Of a stretch of 64,000 bases of DNA, positions 16,928 through 24,320 are shown in pieces. Positions within the stretch are counted from its first letter, which is position 1, and the number at the start of each line of letters is the position of its first letter. The translations under genes and the position numbers were made by a program. The notes beneath the pieces were generated by a model, which saw nothing but the letters and a program-made list of their open reading frames with translations, was not told the DNA's origin and made no database searches. The stretch is from TMP-24 sp041397305 (lineage in GTDB: Bacteria > Pseudomonadota > Alphaproteobacteria > Rhodobacterales > Rhodobacteraceae). Location of the stretch: NCBI GenBank assembly GCA_041397305.1, contig JAWKWX010000011.1, positions 24,495 to 88,494 on the forward strand, in the 5' to 3' direction.

Positions 16928-19829
16928 ATTTGCCCTTTCCCGTGCATGCTGGAAAACGCACACAGCTGAGGAACTTTCCATACCTGCCTCGGCGTTCGAC
17001 GAGCCATCCATCACCGCATTCTGGGCAGACGGGGAACGTCGCGCCGCAGCTGCAAACCAGCTGCGCGGGGTTTGTAGGATCGTTCCTTGGCAGATCGTGA
17101 CCACACACGTCGCATGGGTTCAGCTTTTCGCGGCAAAGTCGCCCATGCTCGCATGAATAGTATCCGCGTCCCTTTTTGGTGGCTTGTGCCAACATTCTAC
17201 CGCCGCATTGACCGCAGCGATGTTCAGCGACGCCTGAGGTGCCAAGCTGGGAGACGTCGTACGCTGCGTCTTCAAGCAATTCGCGCACGAATACCGATGG
17301 CTTAGCCCGATCAGCAAGAATTGTAACACTGTGACGTGCGCGGGTCAGCGCAACGTAAAAAAGCCTGCGCTCTTCGGCGTGCTCGAATTTCTCGGGCTGG
17401 GGTAGGACAAGGTCCAGAAGTGGATCATCGACGATCTCGGACGGGAACCCCATGGTATCGGATTCAGCCCGCAGTATAATGACGTGATCGGCCTCAAGTC
17501 CTTTGGAAGCATGGACCGTCATAAAGCGGATCGAAAAACTTGGATAGTTCTTGGTCAGCGCGGCAAGATTTTTTGGCTTCAAGAAATGATAGCGCCCTAA
17601 CAACAAGACGCTGATTTGTTCCGTCTTCGCTTGTGCCAGTTCGTCGAGCGTTTCTTTGAGCGCCGCATCGTGTTGAAAGCGCTCATAGTGCCTGACCTTG
17701 ATCGCAGGCTCATTCGCCTTTGATGCCGTGATGACCTTCTTCTCGATTTGCGCAGGATTTTGAAGGACGAAGCGGCGTGCGGGCAAGGCGATCTTGTCGA
17801 CACTACGAAAAGTACGTCCCAGATCGACCGTTCGATGCGCGTCTGTCTTGTCTGCAAACTTGCCGCCAAACTCCTGGCCGAAGTCACGCATAAGGTGGAT
17901 GTCAGAGCCTGTGAACCGATAGATCGATTGCCAGTCGTCGCCGACAGCGAAGAGGCGGGCATCATCATGTTGACCCTTGAGCGCTTTCAAAAGGCGCGCG
18001 CGGCCCTCGGAGATGTCCTGGAATTCATCCACGAGAAGGTGGCGATAGAGACTTTGATAGCGCCCAGCCTCCACGTGCTCAGCTGCGCGTATGATCATGT
18101 CTTCAAAATCGATACGTTCTTCAAGTCGCTTTTCGTAGGCGTTGATCAAAGGCTCGAATAATTGAAGGAAGGCTTTGCTGCGCGCACCATCTGAAGATGT
18201 ATCACTTCGATCCTGGCATTGTTTGATCGTGGTGCCAGAACTTTTGAAGTGGCGCAGAAAGGTGGCGAGCGTCTGGGTGAACGCATCGACCTGTCCGAGC
18301 TCGGTCAATGTGTCAAATACTTGGTCTTGTGAAACTGGTTTGAGAGTGACGTAAGGTGAAATCTTTTCGGCAAGCGCTTCGGTCAATCTGCCTTCGACCT
18401 GTTCATAGCTGAAAGTTTCGATAAGGACCGTCCCATGCTCCCGATGAATATTTCGCTTCCACGCCATCCCTTCGAGATATTGATCACGGTCAACATGTGG
18501 TGCCGTGACGAGGTACGCGTCATCTTCAGAACCCTTGGCTTTTCGCACTCCAAAATGTTCGATGTAGACGACGCTTTCGCTGAGGCGAAAATCTGGCGTA
18601 TAGGCCCGTCGATCATTCTCGGGCAGTTTGTGTTCGTAGTTAGGCTCATACTCATAGGCAACGCCATTGAGGTAGAGCCAGTTGGCAATCTGCAACTCTT
18701 CAAAGCTCTTCACACGTTCGCCACCGAGCGTGCGAAGGTCATGGGACTCCACATACTGATAATATTCGCTCTTGGTCTTGAAGTCCCACTCGCTCTTGAA
18801 CGGCTGGTAGAACTCGGAGAACCACTTTACCAGCAGCGATTTCAGGCCATCGAGCCGCCCGACATCATTGATCAGAATTTCGCGAAGCAAGGCGCGGAAT
18901 TGAGTGTCGTCACTGGCGTGTGCGGCAAGCGCGGGTGCGCCGCCTTCGACTTGACCGATGATCTCATATCCGAGCGCATGGAAGGTCAGGGCGTCGACGC
19001 TCGCACCAGCGCGTTCTTCAATGCGTGCTGCCATCTCCGCGGCAGCGTCTTTGCCAAAGGCCATGAGCAGTATTTCATTCGGTTCCCTAATGCCGCGTTC
19101 GATCAGGTACGCAGCCTTCGCGACGATAACACTCGTCTTTCCTGATCCTGCTCCAGCGAGGACAAGTGACGCGTCCTCGTCTGTCACGACTGCGAGACGT
19201 TGTTCAGGCGTAAGTGGGTTCGACTCGATGGTATCGAAAAAGTCTTTCATCTCGTTGAGCTCAGCATCGATGAATCGTTGAATTGCCTCATCTCGTGCGT
19301 CATGCGGTGCGCTCGCAAACGCTCTGATCTCATTGATGCGCTTCTTTTTGTCTTCGGCCAGTGCGCCATCGGGAATCCCAACAGGCAGCATCTCCGAAAG
19401 TGCTGCCGCGCGCGTCACAAACGGACCAAGCAGACAGGCTGACGGATAGCGCCTCGGGCTTTCCAAACGTGCAACGGCTTTGGCCAACGAAAGGAGTTCA
19501 TCATCTGATTGATCGATGATCGCCTCGTAGTATTGGCGAAGTGCCTCTTGAGCAGAGGAGACCAATTGCGCGACGACATTGCTCCTAAGCCCGACGATCT
19601 TGATGTCGGTGCCGTCCTTAAGATGAAAAGTCGCCGCTTGGAAGCCAAGTGCTTTTGTTCGCGTCGGCGATCCCGCGAGCTCGGAGTAGTTCACACGTTT
19701 GTCACCCTTGCCAAGAAAGTTGTAGCCGCCTTCCGTTTGCTCGATGCCCCAATAGGCATGCCCAAGCGGACGCAAGAATATGCCCGCGAGTTGGCTACGT
19801 TTCAGCTGCGCTGCCTTTGCCGCACCCAT
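16920..19829 (-). CDS. UvrD/helicase IV-like SF1 helicase with C-terminal zinc fingers
   Basis: A 969-residue superfamily 1A helicase. A ~200-residue N-terminal extension resembling that of helicase IV precedes Walker A AGAGSGKT (about 225-232); the Walker B box reads VDEFQD, and motif VI reads FYVALTRARH. The last ~95 residues hold Cys-rich modules (CGQCGG, CDVCGHDL, CSCG, CPECGDG, then C in FLSCVRF), like the C4 zinc fingers of topoisomerase I. It unwinds DNA 3'-5' in repair, and relatives occur in islands as defence components. It converges on the TrlF gene with 8 bases of overlap. A long insert (about 330-500) between helicase motifs probably holds an extra nuclease- or DNA-binding-like domain. 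Confidence 0.85.
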   Translation of the reverse strand: MGAAKAAQLKRSQLAGIFLRPLGHAYWGIEQTEGGYNFLGKGDKRVNYSELAGSPTRTKALGFQAATFHLKDGTDIKIVGLRSNVVAQLVSSAQEALRQYYEAIIDQSDDELLSLAKAVARLESPRRYPSACLLGPFVTRAAALSEMLPVGIPDGALAEDKKKRINEIRAFASAPHDARDEAIQRFIDAELNEMKDFFDTIESNPLTPEQRLAVVTDEDASLVLAGAGSGKTSVIVAKAAYLIERGIREPNEILLMAFGKDAAAEMAARIEERAGASVDALTFHALGYEIIGQVEGGAPALAAHASDDTQFRALLREILINDVGRLDGLKSLLVKWFSEFYQPFKSEWDFKTKSEYYQYVESHDLRTLGGERVKSFEELQIANWLYLNGVAYEYEPNYEHKLPENDRRAYTPDFRLSESVVYIEHFGVRKAKGSEDDAYLVTAPHVDRDQYLEGMAWKRNIHREHGTVLIETFSYEQVEGRLTEALAEKISPYVTLKPVSQDQVFDTLTELGQVDAFTQTLATFLRHFKSSGTTIKQCQDRSDTSSDGARSKAFLQLFEPLINAYEKRLEERIDFEDMIIRAAEHVEAGRYQSLYRHLLVDEFQDISEGRARLLKALKGQHDDARLFAVGDDWQSIYRFTGSDIHLMRDFGQEFGGKFADKTDAHRTVDLGRTFRSVDKIALPARRFVLQNPAQIEKKVITASKANEPAIKVRHYERFQHDAALKETLDELAQAKTEQISVLLLGRYHFLKPKNLAALTKNYPSFSIRFMTVHASKGLEADHVIILRAESDTMGFPSEIVDDPLLDLVLPQPEKFEHAEERRLFYVALTRARHSVTILADRAKPSVFVRELLEDAAYDVSQLGTSGVAEHRCGQCGGRMLAQATKKGRGYYSCEHGRLCREKLNPCDVCGHDLPRNDPTNPAQLVCSCGATFPVCPECGDGWLVERRGRYGKFLSCVRFPACTGKGKST

Positions 19830-20000
19830 CGATCAGTAGTAGACCGTCTGGTCTGACGTCTGCGCTTCAGCGCGGCGGCGTGAAGCTCGCGCATCAAACG
19901 GAAAATTGTCTGACCATTTCTGGTATCTGCTCATCGGATTGGGCCTCATCTCTCCCCCGATGATACAAGGGATGAATAATTTTACAATATTTACAATGTG

Positions 20001-20624
20001 TTATTTGAGATTCTCGGCTAGAAGATTTTCCAGCGCTTCTTCCAAGCTCGCGCATTTGGTTTTCTTGAGGATTTCGGCTTCGTAGTCTGGCGACAGGGCC
20101 GTTTCAATGCCATTCTCCTTTGCAGCGATCAGATAGCTGATACCGTCGCGTCCTCGCTCGGCACCTGTGACGCTTCGAATAGCAAGTTCGGCTAGGTGCG
20201 TTGCATTCAACGGTGTGATGGTCGCGGCGATCTGGGTGTAGAGCACGACATCCAAGCCTGCGAAGTTGGTCAGGCGCTCGACCAGCACAGAATTGTCCGC
20301 CACGGGATCGGGTCGCTTGTACCGTCGCTTCATGTCGCCAACCTTGCCGATTTCACGGCGATAGAGAATGTCGGCAGCTTCCAGTTCAGATACGCTCATC
20401 ACGAAAATCTGGCCTTTGACATGTGCGCCGCCGCCAGTGATGGGCACCAGGGTTGGCGCACCGCCACGACCGTTGCTGCTGCGCGCAAACTCGACGTGAA
20501 AAGGCGTCATGACGTTCTGGATAATCTTCGTGCGGGCCTTTTCTAGCTCGCCTTTCGGGTCGGAGATCAGAGAGCCATAGGCAAGTATTCCGACCGTTGG
20601 TTTGTTCGGTGCTTCTTCTGTCAT
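20001..20624 (-). CDS. Gamma-glutamylcyclotransferase-like (GGCT fold) protein
   Basis: A 207-residue soluble protein. Near the N-terminus it has GILAYGSLI, which matches the YGSL phosphate/substrate-loop signature of the gamma-glutamylcyclotransferase fold, followed by a compact alpha/beta domain of ~160 residues. The catalytic Glu of true GGCT enzymes is not obvious to me, and the C-terminal helical extension is unusual. The frame ends 171 bp upstream of the UvrD-like gene, an AT-rich gap that can hold that gene's promoter. The start ATG at 20624 follows the purine-rich AGCGA. It could modify a glutathione-like compound or a peptide; its role in the island is unknown. Confidence 0.55.
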   Translation of the reverse strand: MTEEAPNKPTVGILAYGSLISDPKGELEKARTKIIQNVMTPFHVEFARSSNGRGGAPTLVPITGGGAHVKGQIFVMSVSELEAADILYRREIGKVGDMKRRYKRPDPVADNSVLVERLTNFAGLDVVLYTQIAATITPLNATHLAELAIRSVTGAERGRDGISYLIAAKENGIETALSPDYEAEILKKTKCASLEEALENLLAENLK

Positions 20625-20659
20625 TCGCTTCTCCGTGACCGCCTCTACAATTCACATCC

Positions 20660-21006
20660 ATTAGATCAGGATTCTGTCATCACTCATACCGCTTTGGGCG
20701 CACCCCTTGCGGGTCGGGCTGTCGTGAACCGAGTCAGTCGTCTCGGCCCTGCGGCTTCCATCCCTTGCGCGTGAACTGAAGTCAGCCCTGGCGGGCTGAG
20801 CGTCGTTCCTTTTTGCTTGGGGTCTGCGACCCCGTCTTCCGTCAAGACCAAGCCCTTCGTTTGATCTTCGGGCGCAGCCAGCGGTCTCCCCGTCCTTCCG
20901 CATCTTCGATTTGTGCAGGACGGGTGATCCCCCACCGCTGTCTGCGGTCTGTGACGGTCTCCCCCCACTCATTGGCGTGGGCCTAGTCCAGTTGCATGCG
21001 CAACTG
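20660..21006 (+). promoter_or_regulatory. Hairpin-rich non-coding leader upstream of the ArdC-like gene
   Basis: About 400 bp (20625-21030) hold no convincing gene. Hairpins with perfect arms include 20782-20788/20793-20799 (TCAGCCC with tetraloop TGGC), 20819-20824/20828-20833 (GGGGTC/GACCCC), 20889-20895/20918-20924 (CCCGTCC/GGACGGG), 20964-20968/20977-20981 (CCCAC/GTGGG) and 20989-20995/21000-21006 (CAGTTGC/GCAACTG), the last ending 24 bases before the ArdC start codon. The leader could act as a regulatory mRNA leader or as a folded single-stranded promoter of the kind known from leading regions of conjugative plasmids. The second idea is inference from gene content and structure. Confidence 0.45.
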
Positions 21007-21030
21007 ACTAACCAATGAAGGGAAAATCAA

Positions 21031-21930
21031 ATGAAACAAGATATTTATCAGAAAGTGACCGACAAGATCATTGCCGATCTGGAACAAGGTGAACTGACTT
21101 GGCTGAAGCCGTGGTCAGCGGGAAACATGGACGGGCGGATTGTAAAACCTCTCCGTCACAACGGAATGGCCTATAGCGGCATCAACATCCTGATGCTTTG
21201 GGGCGCGGCGATGGAAGCGGGCTATCTGTCGCCTTACTGGATGACCTTCAAACAGGCCAAAGAACTTGGCGCGAATGTGAAGAAGGGCGAACGCGGCAAT
21301 CAGGTGGTCTATGCCAACAAAATCACCAAGACCGAGGAACACGAAGACGGCAGTGAGGAAGAACGCACCATTCCGTTCATGAAAGCTTACACGGTTTTCA
21401 ACGTCGAACAGATCGAGGGGCTACCCGAGCACTACTACGCGAAACCCGAACCGATCCTTGAAGCCGCCGAGCGGATCGAACATGCAGACGCGTTCTTCAG
21501 CGCGACGGGCGCAGACATTCGTTATGGCGGCAACTCGGCGCACTACAGCGGCGGCAGCGATCATGTGCAGATGCCTTACTTTGAAAGCTTCCGCAGTCCT
21601 GAAAGCTACTATGCGACCCTCGCGCACGAGCTGACGCACTGGACCAAACACCCCAAGCGCGTTGACCGTGAATTCGGGCGCAAGAAGTGGGGCGATGAAG
21701 GCTACGCAAAAGAAGAGCTTGTCGCCGAACTGGGCGCGGCGTTTCTCTGCGCCGATCTGGGGCTGACCCCCGAGGCAGGCAACGATCATGCGGCCTATAT
21801 CCAAAGCTGGCTGAAGGTCTTGAAGAACGACAAGCGTGCGATCTTTTCCGCCGCAGCGCATGCGCAAAAGGCAGCGGACTTCCTTCACGCCTTCCAGCTT
21901 TCCGAAACCGAGAAAGGAGTCGCCGCGTAA
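21031..21930 (+). CDS. ArdC-like antirestriction protein with zincin metallopeptidase domain
   Basis: A 299-residue protein with the N-terminal ssDNA-binding ArdC domain (about 1-135) and a C-terminal metallopeptidase-like domain with HELTH at about 199-203 and a downstream Glu in EELVAELGAAF (about 228-238) as candidate third zinc ligand. ArdC proteins are carried by conjugative elements and protect incoming DNA from host restriction. The start ATG follows GAAGGGAA with good spacing. The gene has a long hairpin-rich leader and is followed after 31 bases by a small gene with its own Shine-Dalgarno, so the two probably share a transcript. Family assignment is firm from motifs and length. Confidence 0.85.
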   Translation: MKQDIYQKVTDKIIADLEQGELTWLKPWSAGNMDGRIVKPLRHNGMAYSGINILMLWGAAMEAGYLSPYWMTFKQAKELGANVKKGERGNQVVYANKITKTEEHEDGSEEERTIPFMKAYTVFNVEQIEGLPEHYYAKPEPILEAAERIEHADAFFSATGADIRYGGNSAHYSGGSDHVQMPYFESFRSPESYYATLAHELTHWTKHPKRVDREFGRKKWGDEGYAKEELVAELGAAFLCADLGLTPEAGNDHAAYIQSWLKVLKNDKRAIFSAAAHAQKAADFLHAFQLSETEKGVAA

Positions 21931-21961
21931 GCGGCGGCTTCCCCAAAGGGAGGGAAAGCAC

Positions 21962-22222
21962 ATGGAAAAGCACATCATCATATGGCGCAATGTTCAGATC
22001 GAAATCACCTTCACGCCCGACACATTCGGCATGGTCGATCACATCGAACTGCGCACTGAGAACAAGGCGCTATTGCCCGTCACCGAGACAGGCTATCGCT
22101 CGCATTTCGTGAACAAGGGAACAGTCGTCGCACTCGGCGGCGCGGTCGCCTTCGTGACCGCTTGGCTTGATCACGAAGCGGCGCGGACGGGCTGGAGCAA
22201 TGACCAGCTTTCCTTCTTCTAG
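21962..22222 (+). CDS. Small hypothetical protein downstream of the ArdC-like gene
   Basis: An 86-residue protein starting MEKHIIIWRNVQIEITFTPD, with a beta-rich first half and an Ala/Gly-rich hydrophobic helix near residues 55-68. The ATG at 21962 follows GGGAGGGAAAG, an excellent Shine-Dalgarno, so I chose it over the longer upstream frame. Small proteins of this kind commonly accompany ArdC genes on alphaproteobacterial mobile elements. The beginning resembles other short plasmid proteins that describe their own WRN-x-x-I-x-I strand, but I cannot name the family. Confidence 0.65.
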   Translation: MEKHIIIWRNVQIEITFTPDTFGMVDHIELRTENKALLPVTETGYRSHFVNKGTVVALGGAVAFVTAWLDHEAARTGWSNDQLSFF

Positions 22223-22227
22223 CAGCG

Positions 22228-22259
22228 AAAAAAATTCGGCTGGCCTCTAGGCCAGCCGA
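22228..22259 (-). terminator. Intrinsic terminator of the leftward small-gene pair
   Basis: A perfect 10-bp stem, TCGGCTGGCC (22236-22245) and GGCCAGCCGA (22250-22259), with loop TCTA. On the minus strand it is followed directly by a T-run (complement of the A-run at 22229-22234). It lies between the convergent stops at 22222 and 22284 and terminates the leftward transcript. On the plus strand it has no T-run. Confidence 0.8.
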
Positions 22260-22283
22260 GACTTGATAGGAGAGAAGATCGGT

Positions 22284-22502
22284 CTAGTCCAACGACGGAT
22301 CGTTGTCGTTGGACGCCCTCGCAAAGTCCGCGATTGTCCCACCAATCGCTGTCTCAAAGTCCTTGAAGACCACCTTGTCCATCAGCGGATACAGGTAGAG
22401 TTCTCGTGGGTGCAGGTTCGACGCGCTGACCAGCTTGTTCAGAAAGTTTTGAAAGCGCAGGTCGTATTCTAGCCGCGACGGGCTTTGGTATATCGTTGTC
22501 AT
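22284..22502 (-). CDS. Small hypothetical protein, second gene of a leftward pair
   Basis: A 72-residue protein starting MTTIYQSPSRLEYDLRFQNF, with an aromatic, helical N-terminus and an acidic C-terminus. No motif is recognisable. Its ATG overlaps the stop of the upstream gene (22499-22747) by 4 bases, and the pair ends at a strong intrinsic terminator. The tight coupling and AT-rich divergent promoter region suggest a small regulatory or toxin-antitoxin-like unit, but neither product shows a known toxin fold. Confidence 0.6.
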   Translation of the reverse strand: MTTIYQSPSRLEYDLRFQNFLNKLVSASNLHPRELYLYPLMDKVVFKDFETAIGGTIADFARASNDNDPSLD

Positions 22503-22747
22503 AGCGCGACCCTCCCGAAGCGGGCCTCACCCGCAACAAGGAGCTGCGTGCGGTAGGCGGCATCAAGCTCCTGAGCCTTCGCCAAAAGCGTACGAAAGCG
22601 CTTCAGACCGACACGCGCCTTTGCCCTTTCTGCATAGGCCAGATCGTAAAGCTCTTTGACATCGAAGAGCGATATTTCGACTTTGTTGTCGTTCTTGGGA
22701 TGAAGTACCTTCCAGGCCTTACCCCCAATATTCTTGAATCTAATCAT
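22499..22747 (-). CDS. Small basic hypothetical protein, first gene of a leftward pair
   Basis: An 82-residue basic protein starting MIRFKNIGGKAWKVLHPKND. Two charged helices make up the C-terminal half. It is divergent from the XRE regulator gene at 22861 across a ~110 bp AT-rich gap and overlaps its downstream partner by 4 bases. I recognise no family. The divergent arrangement makes control by the neighbouring regulator plausible. Confidence 0.55.
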   Translation of the reverse strand: MIRFKNIGGKAWKVLHPKNDNKVEISLFDVKELYDLAYAERAKARVGLKRFRTLLAKAQELDAAYRTQLLVAGEARFGRVAL

Positions 22748-22770
22748 ATGTTTTCCCCTGTTATTAATTT

Positions 22771-22793
22771 ACATATTCAATATAGTGAATGTT
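22771..22793. promoter_or_regulatory. Candidate operator in the divergent AT-rich region
   Basis: The dyad ATTCA (22775-22779) and TGAAT (22786-22790) with a 6-bp spacer lies in the AT-rich gap between the leftward pair and the XRE-type regulator gene. HTH_XRE proteins often bind such short dyads near their own promoters. In AT-rich DNA a 5-bp dyad is weak evidence by itself. Confidence 0.25.
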
Positions 22794-22860
22794 TTTATAG
22801 ACAAATGGTAAAGAATTGGTTAATGAATTGTAATTATTTAAAGAATACTTGGAAAAATTA

Positions 22861-23502
22861 ATGAATTCAGCACAAATGAGAATGGCTAGAGCCAAATTAA
22901 ACCTCAGCCAAGGTGAGGTTGCAGAAGCGATTGGCGTGTCTACAAACACGCTATCTGCGGCGGAAAGCGAAAAGAGCAGCTTGTCTGCGGAAAATCTTCA
23001 CAACCTGGAACTCTTCTACAGTTCAAGGGGCATTGAGTTTCTGGATTATGACGGCGTGCGTCAGGCTCCATCGGGTATTCTCACCTTCAAAGGCAGAAAG
23101 GGGTTTCGCGACTTCTACGACTATCAATACGAGAAACTGAGAAAATTCGGGGGCGATATTTGGTTATACAATGGCGTCTCTCAAAATTTCATTGAGGCTT
23201 TGGGAGCGGATTTTTTGACGATCCACAAGCAACGCATGGAGAAGATCAAGAACAAATTTACTTACCGCGTTATTGTTGAGGAGGGCGATGAAACCGCATT
23301 TGGGTCGGCCTACGCAGAGTATCGCACAATTCCTAGCGACCAATTCAACGACAAGACAATTTTTGTCTTTTGCGGCGTTCTTGCCATCGTTGATTTCTCC
23401 AACGAACTAACAGTCACAGCAATTGAACAGCAAGGGGTTGCCTCTTCAATCAGTCAGCTGATGTTTAACTCATGGGACAAAGCGCATGTCATTGGTGCTT
23501 AA
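22861..23502 (+). CDS. XRE-family helix-turn-helix protein with a C-terminal sensing domain
   Basis: A 213-residue protein. Residues ~3-55 form a Cro/C1-type helix-turn-helix (ARAKLNLSQGEVAEAIGVST is the recognition core). The remaining ~150 residues form a separate alpha/beta domain beginning around GILTFKGRKG that may bind a ligand or a partner. A TTG at 22849 would add four residues, but ATG at 22861 is the likelier start. The gene is AT-rich. Its 3' end overlaps the GNAT gene by 17 bases, so the two are coupled. Together they could form a regulator/enzyme or antitoxin/toxin pair, with the XRE protein repressing the operon; this is inferred from arrangement. Confidence 0.75.
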   Translation: MNSAQMRMARAKLNLSQGEVAEAIGVSTNTLSAAESEKSSLSAENLHNLELFYSSRGIEFLDYDGVRQAPSGILTFKGRKGFRDFYDYQYEKLRKFGGDIWLYNGVSQNFIEALGADFLTIHKQRMEKIKNKFTYRVIVEEGDETAFGSAYAEYRTIPSDQFNDKTIFVFCGVLAIVDFSNELTVTAIEQQGVASSISQLMFNSWDKAHVIGA

Positions 23503-24073
23503 GAATCATTGGCAATTACCAAAGACGCGCTACGAGCATGGCGTATTAACGGGAATCTACAATCGCTCTTGGCACGAGGCGTTGTCTATCGAAACCGTCG
23601 ATCCAATTTTCGAGAATCTCGATCCACTCATGAGTCGAATGAGCGAAATGTGGGGCTGGAAAGATCAGTCTCGATACAACGAGACGGCTCTTCGTGAGAA
23701 GCTCGCTCAAGCAGGCACAAATCTTTACCACCTTCGCGACGCACGCGAAGTCGAGCCCGTCATGGGCTATGCCTTGGTGTCAGTCGTACAGCAACCGCTC
23801 AAAGATCGTTTTTGGTCGGCCGCCAATGACCTGAACATCTTGGAGATAGACAATCTTGGACTATTTCCTGGTAACGAAGGTGGTGGACGCGGGAAGGCGT
23901 TCTTTGAAATGATCTTTGCAGAGCATTTCGCTGAGAACGATATTCTTTATTGGTCGCAACATGAAACTCATGCGCCGACGCTGACGCGCTTCTACCGCGA
24001 AAAAATGAAGATGGAGCATCTGGCCACAGATCACGTTCCTGACTTCCGCAAGCCCGCCGCACGCGTCGCCTAA
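23486..24073 (+). CDS. GNAT-type N-acetyltransferase overlapping the XRE gene
   Basis: A 195-residue protein. The central strand LEIDNLGLFPGNEGGGRGKA carries the acetyl-CoA-binding turn (G-G-G-R-G-K-A, in the Q/R-x-x-G-x-G/A style), and the following APTLTRFYREKMKM matches the motif B helix of GNAT enzymes. GNATs acetylate amines on small molecules, proteins or tRNA-bound amino acids. The start ATG lies 17 bases inside the XRE gene, which implies coupled translation. It ends in front of a short hairpin between convergent genes. It could be a TacT-like toxin, although those usually pair with ribbon-helix-helix antitoxins, or an ordinary acetyltransferase under local control. Confidence 0.65.
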   Translation: MSLVLKNHWQLPKTRYEHGVLTGIYNRSWHEALSIETVDPIFENLDPLMSRMSEMWGWKDQSRYNETALREKLAQAGTNLYHLRDAREVEPVMGYALVSVVQQPLKDRFWSAANDLNILEIDNLGLFPGNEGGGRGKAFFEMIFAEHFAENDILYWSQHETHAPTLTRFYREKMKMEHLATDHVPDFRKPAARVA

Positions 24074-24087
24074 CATAGAGAGAAACA

Positions 24088-24107
24088 CGGCGGCCTGATG
24101 GCCGCCG
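24088..24107. terminator. Hairpin between convergent genes, likely bidirectional terminator
   Basis: Arms CGGCGGCC (24088-24095) and GGCCGCCG (24100-24107) pair perfectly over 8 bp with loop TGAT. It sits between the GNAT stop (24073) and the stop of the small leftward gene (24116). The minus-strand exit is moderately T-rich; the plus-strand exit is not, so termination is probably better on the minus strand. Confidence 0.5.
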
Positions 24108-24115
24108 CGCCTGAG

Positions 24116-24295
24116 TTAGGGCGTGAACTGCCGCTTCGCGAGTTCGCGCTCGATTGTGCGCATTGTCGCAAGTGCATCGCGCTGCTCCTGAGAGCCGCGA
24201 GCAGCAGCAGAAAACGCAATGAACGCTTCTTTGCGCAATCCAAATAGTTCTGCGGTGCCAAGTGTTGCCGCTTCAAATCGTGAGACGAGTTTCAT
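24116..24295 (-). CDS. 59-residue small protein with a strong Shine-Dalgarno
   Basis: A short frame from ATG at 24295 to TAA at 24116 encodes 59 residues starting MKLVSRFEAATLGTAELFGL and continuing as an amphipathic, Ala/Arg-rich helical protein. It is too short for usual gene lists, but AAAGGAGG lies five bases upstream of the ATG, an almost perfect ribosome-binding site. The same Shine-Dalgarno is paired with CCTCCTT in the leader, suggesting translational control. It converges on the GNAT gene across a short hairpin. No family is recognisable; the size and charge suit a small DNA- or protein-binding accessory factor. Confidence 0.6.
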   Translation of the reverse strand: MKLVSRFEAATLGTAELFGLRKEAFIAFSAAARGSQEQRDALATMRTIERELAKRQFTP

Positions 24296-24300
24296 CGTAT

Positions 24301-24320
24301 CCTCCTTTTGTTCAAGGAGG
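24301..24320 (-). promoter_or_regulatory. Shine-Dalgarno-sequestering stem-loop in the leader of the 59-residue gene
   Basis: On the minus strand CCTCCTT (complement of 24314-24320) pairs perfectly with AAGGAGG (complement of 24301-24307) around a 6-base loop, so the ribosome-binding site is masked in the folded leader. A second hairpin, GGGCC/GGCCC with a 4-base loop, lies just upstream at 24335-24348. The arrangement resembles a translational switch, but no trigger can be named. Confidence 0.5.

Noticed and set aside
20661..20972. Minus-strand frames in the ArdC leader
   Set aside because: Low-complexity Arg/Gly/Ser products without a plausible start; the region is better explained as a structured leader.
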